This document shows, one piece after another, positions 1 through 8,753 of a stretch of DNA of 64,000 bases. Numbering within the stretch: position 1 is the stretch's first letter; every line of letters starts with the position of its first letter. The DNA is taken from contig NZ_PQSR01000001.1 in the NCBI RefSeq assembly GCF_002920635.1, positions 124,001-188,000 on the forward strand. Reading direction: 5' to 3'. The position numbers and the translations under genes are program-made. This DNA is from Streptomyces sp. Ru72 (lineage in GTDB: Bacteria > Actinomycetota > Actinomycetes > Streptomycetales > Streptomycetaceae). The notes below the pieces were generated by a model. That model worked only from the letters and a program-made list of their open reading frames with translations, did no database searches and was not told where the DNA came from.

Positions 1-2
1 AC

Positions 3-1424
3 GTCCTTCCCTCGGACCACACCAGGGCCCGTTCCGTGCTGGCCGCGGCCCGCTCGTCCGCGCTGCTGGGCGACCCGCGATTCGTGCAGGTCCTGGACGC
101 GGTCGAGGAGAACGACCTCGTCTATGTCGTGCACGAATGGCTGCCCGACGCCGTCGAGCTGACCACGCTGCTCGCCGCCGGGCCGCTGGAAGCCCACGAC
201 GCCTACCAGATGGTCACCCAGGTGGCCCAAGCGATGGCCGCCGCTCACCGCGAGGGCCTCTCCCATCTCCGCCTGAACCCCAGCACGATCCTGCGCACCT
301 CCTCAGGTCAGTGGCGCATCCGCGGCCTCGCGGTGAACGCCGCCCTGCGCGGCATCGGCTCCGACACCCCGCAGCGCACCGACACGGAGGCCATCGGCGC
401 GCTCCTGTACGCCGCCCTCACCCAGCGCTGGCCCTACGAGGACGACGCCTACGGTCTGTCCGGGCTGCCCAAGGGCGTCGGTCTGATCGCCCCGGACCAG
501 GTCCGCGCCGGCGTGCACCGCGGTCTGTCCGAACTCGCCATGCGGGCGCTGGCCAACGACGGTGCCACCGCCTCCCGCCACGAGGCTCCGTGCACCACTC
601 CCGAGGAACTGGTCAAGGCGATCGGTGAGATGCCCCGCATCCGCCCGCCGGAGCCGTCGTTCACGGCACCGCCCGACTACCAGCGCACGACGTACCAGCA
701 GGGCACGTACGGCCGTCCGCCGGCCCACCCGGGCATCGCGCAGCCCGTACCCGCGCCGCCGCCCCCGCTGCAGAGCCGCACCGGCAAGGCCCTCAAGTGG
801 GCCGTCTCGGCGCTGCTGATCGCGGCACTGGGCCTGGGCAGCTGGCAACTCGCGGAAGTCCTGATGGACCAGGGCAAGAAGTCCGACAACACGAACCAGA
901 CGCATACGACGGACGGGAACGACAAGAACGGCGGCATCACGCCAAAGCGGCCCACGCAGATCAAGATCGAGGGCGCTCAGGAGTTCGTCGCCAAGGGGAG
1001 CGCCCAGCATCCCGAGGACGTCGGCAAGACGTACGACGGCAGGACCTCGACGTACTGGAAGACCAGCACCTTCATAGAAGGTCCGCCCATCGCGCCACTC
1101 AAGCCGGGCGTGGGCATCGTCTACGACCTCGGCTCGGCCCAGAAGGTGGCCGAAGCGTCCGTAGGACTGCGTTATTCCGGCGACCACACGACGGTCGAGC
1201 TCTACGCGGCCGACTCGCTGACACCGCCCTCGTTGGACTCGATGAAGAAGATCGGCTCCGTCACGACAAGCGGAACCACTGCCGCGGTGAAGATCGACAA
1301 GTCGGTGAAGACGCAGTATGTCCTCGTCTGGCTCACCGCTGTGCCGTACTCGGAGGCCGACCCGAGCTCGTACAGCGACGCCGGCTACAAACAGGCCATC
1401 ACCGAGGTCAGGTTCACGAGCTGA
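3..1424 (+). CDS. Pseudokinase-like membrane protein (5' end outside window)
   Basis: The frame is open to the left edge, so the N-terminus is missing; the first in-frame GTG at 36 is probably internal. The first ~190 visible residues read like the C-lobe of a PknB-type kinase, but the HRD motif is replaced (HLRLNPST) and the DFG position reads RGLAVN, so catalysis is unlikely. A proline-rich linker, one membrane span (about codons 255-275 of the visible part) and an extracytoplasmic discoidin-like beta domain follow. In streptomycetes this gene lies after murJ; in mycobacteria a similar pseudokinase is fused to MurJ and binds FhaA (family knowledge). A link to cell-wall flux control is inferred. 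Confidence 0.8.
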   Translation, partial: VLPSDHTRARSVLAAARSSALLGDPRFVQVLDAVEENDLVYVVHEWLPDAVELTTLLAAGPLEAHDAYQMVTQVAQAMAAAHREGLSHLRLNPSTILRTSSGQWRIRGLAVNAALRGIGSDTPQRTDTEAIGALLYAALTQRWPYEDDAYGLSGLPKGVGLIAPDQVRAGVHRGLSELAMRALANDGATASRHEAPCTTPEELVKAIGEMPRIRPPEPSFTAPPDYQRTTYQQGTYGRPPAHPGIAQPVPAPPPPLQSRTGKALKWAVSALLIAALGLGSWQLAEVLMDQGKKSDNTNQTHTTDGNDKNGGITPKRPTQIKIEGAQEFVAKGSAQHPEDVGKTYDGRTSTYWKTSTFIEGPPIAPLKPGVGIVYDLGSAQKVAEASVGLRYSGDHTTVELYAADSLTPPSLDSMKKIGSVTTSGTTAAVKIDKSVKTQYVLVWLTAVPYSEADPSSYSDAGYKQAITEVRFTS

Positions 1425-1547
1425 CGTCACGCCGAGAGGCCGGTTGGCCGGGGCTCTGCCGCGGATGCTTAAATGATCATGAATGCATCTGTGATGCGTT
1501 CGCGACCATACGCATATGCCCGACAAGGCACACAGGGGAGAGTTTCT

Positions 1548-1850
1548 TTGAAGCTCACTGCATTGCGCCATGCCGCCATGGCAACGATGGCCACCGGCTT
1601 CCTCATCGCAGGGGTGGCGGCCGCCGCTCCCGCTTCTGCCGCCGGCAACTACAGCTGCAGCAACTGGAAGCAGACCCCGCACTCCTGGAGCGCCACCTGC
1701 ACCGTGAGGAGCGGACAAGCTCGATCCATCACGGAGTGCAGCAACGGCAAGACGCTCTACGGCACCTGGGTGGGGCGTGGGACCTGGCGATTCGGGGGCG
1801 AGTGCGGCGTGTACTGGGTGGTCTCCCAGGACACCCGGGGACGCGGCTAG
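1548..1850 (+). CDS. Small secreted protein, unrecognised
   Basis: I chose the TTG at 1548 because AGGGGAG at 1534-1540 lies 7 nt upstream and the product then starts with a clean signal peptide: KLTALRHAAM, a hydrophobic stretch, and an AxA cleavage site (ASAA) near residue 32. The mature part is about 68 residues with four cysteines and many Trp/Gly/Ser, suggesting a small disulphide-bonded extracellular domain. A longer reading from 1473 would bury the signal peptide. It sits between the pseudokinase gene and sigM, which are usually adjacent, so it looks like a lineage-specific insertion. No function can be assigned. Confidence 0.7.
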   Translation: MKLTALRHAAMATMATGFLIAGVAAAAPASAAGNYSCSNWKQTPHSWSATCTVRSGQARSITECSNGKTLYGTWVGRGTWRFGGECGVYWVVSQDTRGRG

Positions 1851-1861
1851 CACCGTGCCAC

Positions 1862-1895
1862 GGGGGCCTGCCGACCGAGTCGTCGGCAGGCCCCC
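1862..1895 (+). terminator. Strong hairpin terminator
   Basis: A perfect 14-bp stem (1862-1875 with 1882-1895) around a 6-nt loop begins 11 nt after the stop of the small secreted protein gene. There is no U-run, as is common for actinobacterial terminators. It separates this gene from sigM. Confidence 0.8.
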
Positions 1896-2018
1896 TGTCG
1901 TATCCGGACCGTTGGAATGAGGTCCCTGAGCAACCGCGCACGGCGGCGCTCCCTCGCAGCGCGACCCGTCGCGTCGGGGGAGAGCAGTCCCGTAAGGTTG
2001 CCCCGAGGGGAGGGGCCG

Positions 2019-2729
2019 ATGGCAGAGGGTGCCGGGTACGGGGAAGCGAGCGATGGGGACTTGCTCGCCCGTCATGTCGACGGCGACCCCGATGCCTTCG
2101 GTGAGATCGTGCGGCGGCACCGTGATCGGCTGTGGGCCGTGGCACTGCGGACCCTGGGGGACCGCGAAGAAGCCGCCGACGCCGTTCAGGACGCTCTCGT
2201 CTCCGCCTACCGGGCCGCCCACACGTTTCGAGGCCAGTCCGCCGTCACCACCTGGCTGCACCGGATCACGGTGAACGCGTGCCTGGACCGCGCCCGTAAG
2301 GCGGCCTCCAGGAAGACCTCGCCCGTGGACGACACCGAACGGCTGGAGCAGCTCCTGGAGCCGCATGAGTCGGCCTCGGCGCCGGCCGAACGGAACGATC
2401 TGCACCGCCAGCTGCTGGAGGCTCTGGGCACCCTGCCCCCGGACCAGCGTGCCGCGCTCGTCCTCGTGGACATGCAGGGCTACCCGGTCGCGGAGGCCGC
2501 CCGCATCCTCGATGTGCCGACCGGAACGGTGAAGAGTCGCTGTGCCCGCGGCAGAGCCAGACTGCTGCCGCTGCTCACTCATCTGCGTGCGGAGGGCGGC
2601 GGGGACGTAAAGAAGTCGGGCGGTGGACGGAACCGCGTTCAAGGGGCATCCGTCCCACCCGCAGCAGGACCACATGACGCAGGGCCAAGCGATTCAGCTG
2701 CTGTGAAGGGCGGAGGTGGGCGAGCGTGA
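2019..2729 (+). CDS. sigM: ECF RNA polymerase sigma factor SigM
   Basis: A 236-residue ECF sigma factor. Region 2 spans about residues 18-95 (DAFGEIVRRHRDRLW, then AADAVQDALVSAYR and WLHRITVNACLD) and region 4 about 140-185 (LPPDQRAALVLVDMQGYPV, then the helix-turn-helix with GTVKSRCARGRARL). The ATG at 2019 follows a GAGGGGAGGGG ribosome binding site; upstream codons in frame lack a site. The tail after region 4 is low-complexity. It overlaps the next gene by 4 nt (GTGA), the usual translational coupling of an ECF sigma factor to its anti-sigma factor. The sigM/anti-sigma/trxB/trxA order matches the M. tuberculosis sigM locus, supporting the name. Target promoters are not visible here. Confidence 0.93.
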   Translation: MAEGAGYGEASDGDLLARHVDGDPDAFGEIVRRHRDRLWAVALRTLGDREEAADAVQDALVSAYRAAHTFRGQSAVTTWLHRITVNACLDRARKAASRKTSPVDDTERLEQLLEPHESASAPAERNDLHRQLLEALGTLPPDQRAALVLVDMQGYPVAEAARILDVPTGTVKSRCARGRARLLPLLTHLRAEGGGDVKKSGGGRNRVQGASVPPAAGPHDAGPSDSAAVKGGGGRA

Positions 2730-3661
2730 CATCCACGACCGATATGGCCGGGCACCCGGACGTCGAGGAGCTCTCCGACCTCGGCGAAGGTCTTCTGCCG
2801 CCCTCCCGTGTCGCAGATCTGCGGCGGCATCTGGACGAGTGCCCGTTGTGCGCGGACGTGTACGACTCCCTGGAGGAGATCCGCGGACTCCTCGGCACGC
2901 TTCCGGCCCCGCCGCGCATGCCGGATGATGTGGCCAGCCGTATCGATACCGCGCTCGCAGCGGAGGCGCTGCCGGAACTCGCGGCACCAGGGTCGGCACC
3001 CGACAGCACGGATGCCGATTCACCCCAACTCATCGCCGCGCATGTTTCACGTGAAACAGCGACCCCGGCCGCCGCTGACCGACCTTCGGGCCATGCCCAC
3101 GCGGCCACCGGACCGGGCCGCGTCTCACGCACCCGTCGCGGCCGTCGCAGGACTATCGCCGTGGCCGCCGTCTGCACAGCTGCGGCCGTCGGTCTGGGCG
3201 TCCTGCTGGTGCAGACACTGGGCAGCGACACCGGAAAGAACACAGCGGCCACGCCCGAGCACACCGACTCCGCGCACACCTACTCCGAAGGCACGCTGCA
3301 GAGTCAGGTCACCAACCTGCTCGCCGGGAAGACGGACAAGGGTAGTTCCGCGAGTGAAAAGCCCTGGGGCGTCCAGTCCGACGCCGGCACGACCGGTTCC
3401 TCAGGCATGCGGCCGAACAAGACCCTGCAGGACACCACCGTCAACGTGCCGACCTGCGTACAGCAAGCCGTGACCACCAACCAGAGCGTCCTCGCCGCCG
3501 ACAAGGGCGTGTACCAGGGGACCCTCGTCTATCTCCTCGTCACCCCCGACGCCTCCGACAGCACGAAGGTCACGGCCTACATCGTCGACGCGTCCTGCGT
3601 GAAGCGTGCCTCGGGGTCCCCAGGCAAGGTGCTGCTGACGCATTCATACGCCCGCTCCTGA
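2726..3661 (+). CDS. Membrane anti-sigma factor (ZAS-type) for SigM
   Basis: A 311-residue protein starting at the GTG that overlaps the sigM stop. The N-terminal cytoplasmic part has the H-x3-C-x2-C zinc anti-sigma motif (RHLDECPLC, about residues 33-41). A basic stretch and one transmembrane helix (about 140-165) follow, then an extracytoplasmic domain of about 145 residues with paired cysteines. This architecture is a transmembrane anti-sigma factor that holds SigM until an envelope or redox signal. The coding sequence contains a perfect parS site at 3044-3057, encoding part of the linker, so the protein tolerates a DNA-imposed peptide there. Confidence 0.88.
   Translation: MTSTTDMAGHPDVEELSDLGEGLLPPSRVADLRRHLDECPLCADVYDSLEEIRGLLGTLPAPPRMPDDVASRIDTALAAEALPELAAPGSAPDSTDADSPQLIAAHVSRETATPAAADRPSGHAHAATGPGRVSRTRRGRRRTIAVAAVCTAAAVGLGVLLVQTLGSDTGKNTAATPEHTDSAHTYSEGTLQSQVTNLLAGKTDKGSSASEKPWGVQSDAGTTGSSGMRPNKTLQDTTVNVPTCVQQAVTTNQSVLAADKGVYQGTLVYLLVTPDASDSTKVTAYIVDASCVKRASGSPGKVLLTHSYARS
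3044..3057. promoter_or_regulatory. parS site (perfect)
   Basis: Perfect 14-bp palindrome GTTTCACGTGAAAC, flanked by T and A (16-bp palindrome), inside the anti-sigma gene. This is the known Streptomyces ParB binding sequence. Confidence 0.95.
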
Positions 3662-3847
3662 GCTTTCGGGGCCCGGACCGGTTCCTATCCGGGTGTCATT
3701 GGGAACTGTGTGCGGTGCCGTGTGCCCGTGTGCCCGGGCACACCGGGAATGCGGGCCCCTTAGGATCCGTTGGGTGGGGTGAGAGCGCCGAGCGAGGCTC
3801 CCACCGGCAGTAGGCAGCAGCAGTCTCCAGAGACGAGGAAACAAGCC

Positions 3848-4819
3848 GTGAGCGACGTCCGTAACGTGATCATCATCGGCTCCGGGCCCGCCGGTTACAC
3901 GGCGGCGCTCTACACCGCGCGCGCGTCGCTGAAGCCACTGGTGTTCGAGGGCGCCGTCACCGCGGGTGGTGCGCTCATGAACACGACCGAGGTCGAGAAC
4001 TTCCCCGGTTTCCAGGACGGCATCATGGGCCCCGAGCTCATGGACAACATGCGCGCGCAGGCCGAGCGCTTCGGTGCCGAGCTGGTTCCGGACGACATTG
4101 TCTCCGTCGACCTCACCGGTGAGATCAAGACCGTCACGGACACCGCGGGCACGGTGCACAAGGCGAAGGCCGTCATCGTCGCCACCGGCTCCCAGCACCG
4201 CAAGCTGGGACTTCCGAACGAGGACGCCCTCTCCGGCCGCGGAGTCTCCTGGTGCGCCACCTGTGACGGCTTCTTCTTCAAGGACCAGGACATCGCCGTG
4301 ATCGGCGGCGGCGACACCGCGATGGAGGAGGCCACCTTCCTTTCGCGCTTCGCCAAGTCCGTCACCATCGTGCACCGTCGTGACACCCTGCGGGCCTCGA
4401 AGGCGATGCAGGACCGCGCCTTCGCCGATCCGAAGATCAAGTTCGTGTGGGACAGCGAGGTCGCCGAGATCAAGGGCAACCCCAAGCTCGAGAGCCTGAC
4501 CCTGCGCAACGTGAAGACCGGTGAACTCACCGAGCTGCCGGTGACCGGCCTGTTCATCGCGATCGGGCACGACCCGCGCACCGAGCTCTTCAAGGGCCAG
4601 CTCGACCTCGACGAGGAGGGCTACCTCAAGGTGGACGCCCCCTCGACCCGCACCAACCTGACTGGTGTCTTCGGCGCGGGCGACGTCGTCGATCACACCT
4701 ACCGCCAGGCGATCACCGCCGCCGGCACGGGCTGCTCCGCCGCCCTGGACGCCGAGCGCTACCTCGCCGCCCTCGCGGACAGCGAGCAGCAGGCCGAGCC
4801 CGAGAAGACCACCGTCTGA
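3848..4819 (+). CDS. trxB: Thioredoxin reductase
   Basis: A 323-residue NADPH-dependent flavoenzyme that reduces thioredoxin. The N-terminal FAD motif [14 protein letters not shown], the redox-active WCATC disulphide (about residues 139-143), the NADPH motif [10 protein letters not shown] and the C-terminal [16 protein letters not shown] motif are all present and in family order. The GTG at 3848 is preceded by GAGGAA at 3835-3840 and gives the normal N-terminus ([13 protein letters not shown]). trxA follows after 43 nt with its own ribosome binding site, so the two are probably co-transcribed. Presence next to sigM suggests shared control by redox or envelope stress (inference). Confidence 0.97.
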   Translation: MSDVRNVIIIGSGPAGYTAALYTARASLKPLVFEGAVTAGGALMNTTEVENFPGFQDGIMGPELMDNMRAQAERFGAELVPDDIVSVDLTGEIKTVTDTAGTVHKAKAVIVATGSQHRKLGLPNEDALSGRGVSWCATCDGFFFKDQDIAVIGGGDTAMEEATFLSRFAKSVTIVHRRDTLRASKAMQDRAFADPKIKFVWDSEVAEIKGNPKLESLTLRNVKTGELTELPVTGLFIAIGHDPRTELFKGQLDLDEEGYLKVDAPSTRTNLTGVFGAGDVVDHTYRQAITAAGTGCSAALDAERYLAALADSEQQAEPEKTTV

Positions 4820-4862
4820 CCCCCCGTTTCGCCCATCGCATCACCGAGGTAAGGAGCCCGCC

Positions 4863-5195
4863 GTGGCAGGCACCCTGAAGAACGTGACCGACGCCTCCTT
4901 CGAGGAGGACGTCCTCAAGAGCGACAAGCCCGTCCTGGTGGACTTCTGGGCCGCCTGGTGCGGCCCCTGCCGCCAGATCGCCCCATCGCTCGAGGCGATC
5001 GCCGCCGAGTACGGCGAAAAGATCGAGGTCGTCAAGCTCAACATCGACGAGAACCCGGCGACGGCCGCGAAGTACGGCGTCATGTCGATCCCGACCCTGA
5101 ACGTCTACCAGGGTGGCGAGGTCGCCAAGACCATCGTCGGTGCCAAGCCGAAGGCCGCGATCGTCCGCGACCTCGAGGACTTCATCGCCGAGTAG
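4863..5195 (+). CDS. trxA: Thioredoxin
   Basis: A 110-residue cytoplasmic thioredoxin with the canonical WCGPC active site (about residues 32-36), the PVLVDFWA strand before it and the cis-proline loop [11 protein letters not shown]. The GTG at 4863 follows AAGGAG at 4851-4856 and gives the standard length. It is the electron acceptor of TrxB encoded just upstream. A hairpin and a parS site lie downstream. Confidence 0.97.
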   Translation: MAGTLKNVTDASFEEDVLKSDKPVLVDFWAAWCGPCRQIAPSLEAIAAEYGEKIEVVKLNIDENPATAAKYGVMSIPTLNVYQGGEVAKTIVGAKPKAAIVRDLEDFIAE

Positions 5196-5262
5196 ACGGC
5201 GGGCCACTGAGCCGGGCCGCCGAGCGCGGTCACCGAGCGCGGTCACCGAGCGAGGTGGCCAT

Positions 5263-5276
5263 GTTTCACGTGAAAC
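5263..5276. promoter_or_regulatory. parS site (perfect)
   Basis: Perfect GTTTCACGTGAAAC in the short space between trxA and the convergent acetyltransferase gene, just before the shared terminator. Confidence 0.95.
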
Positions 5277-5278
5277 GG

Positions 5279-5310
5279 CTAGGGGCCGACCTTTCGGGGT
5301 CGGCCCCTAG
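5279..5310. terminator. Bidirectional terminator, trxA / acetyltransferase
   Basis: A 13-bp perfect stem (5279-5291 with 5298-5310) with a 6-nt loop lies between the convergent trxA and acetyltransferase genes. It abuts the parS site. Confidence 0.85.
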
Positions 5311-5322
5311 GCATGAGCGCGA

Positions 5323-5940
5323 CTAAAGAGGCCGCAGCGCCGGCTCCTTCTGTACGGCTCCCAGCAGACGATCCAACGCCAGCTCGACGTCTTCCTTCCA
5401 GGAGAGTGTCGAGCGCAGTTCCAGCCTGAGCCGGGGGTACGTCGGGTGCTGCCGTACTGTCTTGAATCCCACGGCCAGCAGGTGGTCGGCGGGCAGGAGA
5501 CACGCCGGCTCCTTCCAGCGTGCGTCGCCGAAGGCCTCGATCGCCTTGAAACCCCGACGCAACAGATCTTTGGCGACTGTCTGGACCATCACCCGGCCAA
5601 GCCCCTGACCCTGGTAACCGGGCATGATGAAGGCGGTCATCAGCTGGACCGCATCCGGTGACACCGGGCTCGTGGGAAAGGCCGTGGACCGCGGGACATA
5701 GGCAGGCGGCGCGTACAGCACAAAGCCCACCGGTACGTCATCCACGTAGACCACCCGGCCGCAGGACCCCCAGTCCAGCAGGACAGCGGAGATCCAGGCC
5801 TCCTTCTCGAGCGCGGACGTGCCGGCCTTTACCGCCGCCTCTCCGCTGACGGGGTCCAGTTCCCAGAAGACACACGCGCGACAGCGCTTGGGAAGGTCCG
5901 GAAGGTTGTCCAGCGTGAGCGGTACGAGCCGACGCCCCAT
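5323..5940 (-). CDS. GNAT-family N-acetyltransferase
   Basis: A 205-residue protein with the GNAT acetyl-CoA motif GYQGQGLGRVM (Q/R-x-x-G-x-G/A, about residues 110-120), preceded by the strand VQLMTAFIMP. A cysteine-bearing N-terminal segment (RCRACVFWELDP) is typical of the actinobacterial origin-linked member of the family. The ATG at 5940 has GAGGAA 8 nt upstream. The acceptor substrate cannot be read from the sequence. It is transcribed on the minus strand towards trxA and ends at the shared terminator. Confidence 0.9.
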   Translation of the reverse strand: MGRRLVPLTLDNLPDLPKRCRACVFWELDPVSGEAAVKAGTSALEKEAWISAVLLDWGSCGRVVYVDDVPVGFVLYAPPAYVPRSTAFPTSPVSPDAVQLMTAFIMPGYQGQGLGRVMVQTVAKDLLRRGFKAIEAFGDARWKEPACLLPADHLLAVGFKTVRQHPTYPRLRLELRSTLSWKEDVELALDRLLGAVQKEPALRPL

Positions 5941-6086
5941 GAAGGCAGTTCCTCGCTTCCTTCGCCCGCAGCACTGCGGGCGGCTGTCAGAGCGCTCCGC
6001 TCCCTGAGCAGGCTGCCGACGAACCCGCCGACCGCTCCCACACTCAGGCCCGCGGTCACCAGTCCGGTACGGCTCATGGTTCGCAT
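5829..6086 (-). CDS. Possible small membrane protein overlapping the acetyltransferase gene
   Basis: An 85-codon frame starting at an ATG at 6086 with GGGGAGG at 6095-6101, 8 nt upstream. The predicted N-terminus is MRTMSRTG followed by a hydrophobic glycine-rich segment (about residues 7-27) that could span the membrane, with GC-rich third positions. The last ~112 nt overlap the acetyltransferase start in another frame, so the C-terminal half is forced by that gene. It might instead be a leader whose translation couples to the acetyltransferase. The ribosome binding site is the main support. Confidence 0.4.
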   Translation of the reverse strand: MRTMSRTGLVTAGLSVGAVGGFVGSLLRERSALTAARSAAGEGSEELPSWGVGSYRSRWTTFRTFPSAVARVSSGNWTPSAERRR

Positions 6087-6190
6087 GGCCCCCGCCTCCC
6101 CGATCAAGGTGCCGTCAGGTGGATGCGCCATACCCGAACGCATCGTATCCACGTTGGTGATTCGATCGATACTGCCTGAAAGCAAAGAGC

Positions 6191-6223
6191 GGGCCGTGTT
6201 CCGGTACACACCGGACACGGCCC
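6191..6223 (-). terminator. Terminator after parB
   Basis: A near-perfect inverted repeat (6191-6204 with 6211-6223, one bulged or mismatched base) begins 43 nt beyond the parB stop on the minus strand. Confidence 0.75.
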
Positions 6224-6265
6224 ACCTGGAGGGTCGACGATCGCGACCGGCTTCACCCGGAAGGC

Positions 6266-7369
6266 TCAGTCCTCCGGCTCGTCGGCGTCGCCGTCCTGCA
6301 CGCTCTTGTGCAGTACCGGCCCCTCGCCCGGGGCGAGCGTGCTGAGGATCCGCTCCAGATCCTCCATCGACGCGAACTCGACGGTGATCTTTCCCTTCTT
6401 CTGTCCGAGGTCGACCTTCACCCGAGTCTCGAAGCGATCCGAGAGCCGAGTCGCCAGGTCGCTGAGTGCCGGGGAAACCCGGGCACCGGCGCGTGGCCCC
6501 TTGGAACGCGGGGCGCTGCGCGGCCGGGACCCCATGAGCGTGACGATCTCCTCAACGGCGCGCACGGACAGCCCCTCGGCCACGATCCGGTGCGCCAGCC
6601 GGTCCTGCTCCTCCGAGTCCTCCACGGACAGCAGCGCCCGAGCGTGCCCCGCCGACAACACCCCGGCGGCCACCCGGCGCTGCACCGCCGGCGACAGCTT
6701 CAGCAGCCGCAGAGTGTTGGACACCTGAGGACGTGACCGGCCGATGCGGTCGGCCAGCTGGTCGTGGGTGCAGTTGAAGTCCTTGAGGAGCTGGTCGTAG
6801 GCGGCTGCCTCTTCCAGCGGGTTCAGCTGCGCTCGGTGCAGGTTCTCCAGGAGGGCGTCCAAGAGCAGCTTCTCGTCGTCCGTGGCTCGCACGATCGCCG
6901 GGATGGCCTCCAGGCCGGCCTCACGGCAGGCCCGCCAGCGCCGCTCGCCCATGATGAGCTCGTAGCGCGCCGAGCCCACCTGACGCACCACGATCGGCTG
7001 GAGAAGGCCGACCTCCTTGATAGAGGTGACGAGTTCGGCGAGCGCATCCTCGTCGAACACCTCCCGGGGCTGCCGTGGATTCGGGGTGATGGCGTCGAGG
7101 GGCAGTTCGGCGAAGTGGGCGCCGATCGGCGGCGCGGTCGTCTCCACCGCACTCTGGGCGGACGTGTCCTCGGTTTCACGTGAAACGCTCGACAGCGTGG
7201 CCACCTTCGCGGCCGCCACTCCACGGTCCGTAGTCAGAACGGGTACCACCGCCGGTGAGGCGGGTGCACCACCGCCCCCCGCCCCCTGAGCCGTCGCCTT
7301 GTCCCCTGTCGGAGCAGCAGGGATCAGTGCGCCGAGACCACGGCCCAACCCCCTCCGTCGCTCGCTCAC
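6266..7369 (-). CDS. parB: Chromosome partitioning protein ParB
   Basis: A 367-residue CTPase and DNA-binding clamp that loads at parS and organises the origin for segregation. The N-terminus has the ParA-stimulating [14 protein letters not shown]. The CTP-binding core includes [10 protein letters not shown] and [12 protein letters not shown], followed by the helix-turn-helix [19 protein letters not shown] and a C-terminal dimerisation domain. The GTG start overlaps the parA stop (GTGA). A parS site at 7173-7186 lies within its own coding sequence. Streptomyces ParB forms regularly spaced foci during sporulation (family knowledge). Confidence 0.97.
   Translation of the reverse strand: MSERRRGLGRGLGALIPAAPTGDKATAQGAGGGGAPASPAVVPVLTTDRGVAAAKVATLSSVSRETEDTSAQSAVETTAPPIGAHFAELPLDAITPNPRQPREVFDEDALAELVTSIKEVGLLQPIVVRQVGSARYELIMGERRWRACREAGLEAIPAIVRATDDEKLLLDALLENLHRAQLNPLEEAAAYDQLLKDFNCTHDQLADRIGRSRPQVSNTLRLLKLSPAVQRRVAAGVLSAGHARALLSVEDSEEQDRLAHRIVAEGLSVRAVEEIVTLMGSRPRSAPRSKGPRAGARVSPALSDLATRLSDRFETRVKVDLGQKKGKITVEFASMEDLERILSTLAPGEGPVLHKSVQDGDADEPED
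7173..7186. promoter_or_regulatory. parS site (perfect), inside parB
   Basis: Perfect GTTTCACGTGAAAC within the early variable region of parB, where it encodes part of a non-conserved linker. Confidence 0.95.
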
Positions 7370-8439
7370 TGAATCCCCTCCACCATGCTCTGTTCCGTCC
7401 TGGCGCCGACATGGGCGTGCGGTGCGTCGTAGTGGACGCCGACACCCTTCAGCGCGATTTCACGTGCCGCCTCAAGATACGAGAGTGCACCGCTCGATCC
7501 TGGATCGTAGGTCAGCACCGTCTGTCCATAGCTCGGCGCCTCCGAAATACGGACCGAGCGAGGAATGCTGGTCCTCAGCACCTCGTCGCCGAAGTGGTTG
7601 CGTACCTCTTCCGCGACCTGGGATGCCAGTCGCGTCCGCCCGTCGTACATGGTGAGCAGGATGGTCGACACATGCAGGGTCGGATTGAGGTGTCCCCGCA
7701 CCAGGTCGACATTGCGAAGCAGCTGGCCCAGACCCTCCAATGCGTAGTACTCACACTGGATCGGAATGAGCACCTCTTGCCCGGCAACCAGGGCGTTGAC
7801 TGTCAACAGGCCAAGAGAAGGCGGGCAGTCGATGAGGATGTAGTCCAACGGCTGCTCATAGGCTTGGATCGCCCGCTGCAGTCGGCTCTCCCGGGCCACC
7901 AGGGACACCAGCTCGATCTCCGCACCCGCGAGGTCGATCGTGGCGGGAGCGCAGAAGAGACCTTCCACATCGAGGACGGGCTGGACGACCTCCGCGAGCG
8001 GCTTGCTCTCGACCAACACGTCGTAGATGGACGGGACTTCGGCGTGGTGGTCGATACCCAGCGCGGTCGAAGCATTGCCCTGCGGGTCCAGGTCGATCAC
8101 CAGGACGCGGGCTCCATGCAGGGCGAGGGAGGCGGCGAGATTGACGGTCGTCGTCGTCTTGCCCACGCCACCCTTCTGATTGGCGACCACAATGACCCGG
8201 GTCTGCTCGGGCCGCGGCAGTCCCTCACCGGCGCGACCCAGTGCCTCCACCGCAAGTTGGGCAGCACGACCGATGGGAGTGTCGTCCATCGGGGGCGGTG
8301 TTTCACGTGAAACATCCTCCCCCATCGACTCGGTACGGGGACCGGGGACCGGATCGGTCATCGGTCCCGCGATGTTGGCGTCGGACCGCAACGATTCACT
8401 CTCCTCGACATCAGGCTCGCAATGAACAGAGCCTCCCAT
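7366..8439 (-). CDS. parA: Chromosome partitioning ATPase ParA
   Basis: Walker-type ATPase that positions ParB-origin complexes. It has the deviant Walker [15 protein letters not shown], the A' motif DLDPQGNAS and Walker [10 protein letters not shown]. The frame stays open upstream to 8646. I chose the ATG at 8439 (357 residues) because the stretch above it carries two DnaA boxes and a parS site and looks like regulatory DNA. A shorter start at 8361 (331 residues) is possible and would exclude a second parS site at 8300-8313 less completely. It is coupled to parB by a 4-nt overlap. Confidence 0.9.
   Translation of the reverse strand: MGGSVHCEPDVEESESLRSDANIAGPMTDPVPGPRTESMGEDVSRETPPPMDDTPIGRAAQLAVEALGRAGEGLPRPEQTRVIVVANQKGGVGKTTTTVNLAASLALHGARVLVIDLDPQGNASTALGIDHHAEVPSIYDVLVESKPLAEVVQPVLDVEGLFCAPATIDLAGAEIELVSLVARESRLQRAIQAYEQPLDYILIDCPPSLGLLTVNALVAGQEVLIPIQCEYYALEGLGQLLRNVDLVRGHLNPTLHVSTILLTMYDGRTRLASQVAEEVRNHFGDEVLRTSIPRSVRISEAPSYGQTVLTYDPGSSGALSYLEAAREIALKGVGVHYDAPHAHVGARTEQSMVEGIQ
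8300..8313. promoter_or_regulatory. parS site (perfect), N-terminal part of parA
   Basis: Perfect GTTTCACGTGAAAC, extended to 16 bp by flanking T and A, within the non-conserved N-terminal codons of parA. Confidence 0.95.
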
Positions 8440-8475
8440 GCCTTCGGGGTTGTGAACCAGTGAGGTCTGGTCTTC

Positions 8476-8502
8476 TGTGGAGAAATCCACCTCTGTGGAC
8501 AA
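8476..8502 (-). promoter_or_regulatory. Two DnaA boxes upstream of parA
   Basis: Two minus-strand DnaA boxes 18 bp apart: 8476-8484 (TTCTCCACA) and 8494-8502 (the top-affinity TTGTCCACA). They lie just upstream of the chosen parA start, in the region expected to hold its promoter. This suggests DnaA binding at parAB. Confidence 0.7.
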
Positions 8503-8630
8503 CTCCGTACCCTCCACGGGGGATACCGCGCTATGAGTGGACGGTCTCCCGAGAGATCCGAGAGGCTTACGTTCGCGGGGTTCGGCCGCAGCCCGGCCGC
8601 GATTGATGATGCCGTGCAGCAGTGAGCGAC

Positions 8631-8644
8631 GTTTCACGTGAAAC
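8631..8644. promoter_or_regulatory. parS site (perfect), upstream of parA
   Basis: Perfect GTTTCACGTGAAAC about 190 bp upstream of the chosen parA start, close to the rsmG stop. Confidence 0.95.
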
Positions 8645-8753
8645 ACGATGCACAGCAGCTGCGGTCGGGCCTCCGCGACACTCCGAGATGCGTAGGTTTG
8701 GCAGTTTGTGTGGCGTACGGCCCACGCTCAGACCAGATCAGACAACCGCCGGA

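Noticed and set aside
303..2675. 790-codon open frame on the minus strand
   Set aside because: It lies antisense to the pseudokinase, secreted-protein and sigM genes; composition is Arg/Gly/Val-rich without domains. GC bias at third positions keeps such antisense frames open.
7457..7466. Partial parS-like ATTTCACGTG inside parA
   Set aside because: Only the left half matches; the right half diverges (CCG in place of AAA).
8440..8646. N-terminal extension of parA to 8646
   Set aside because: The extra codons carry two DnaA boxes and a parS site and are not ParA-like; the start codon overlaps the parS palindrome.
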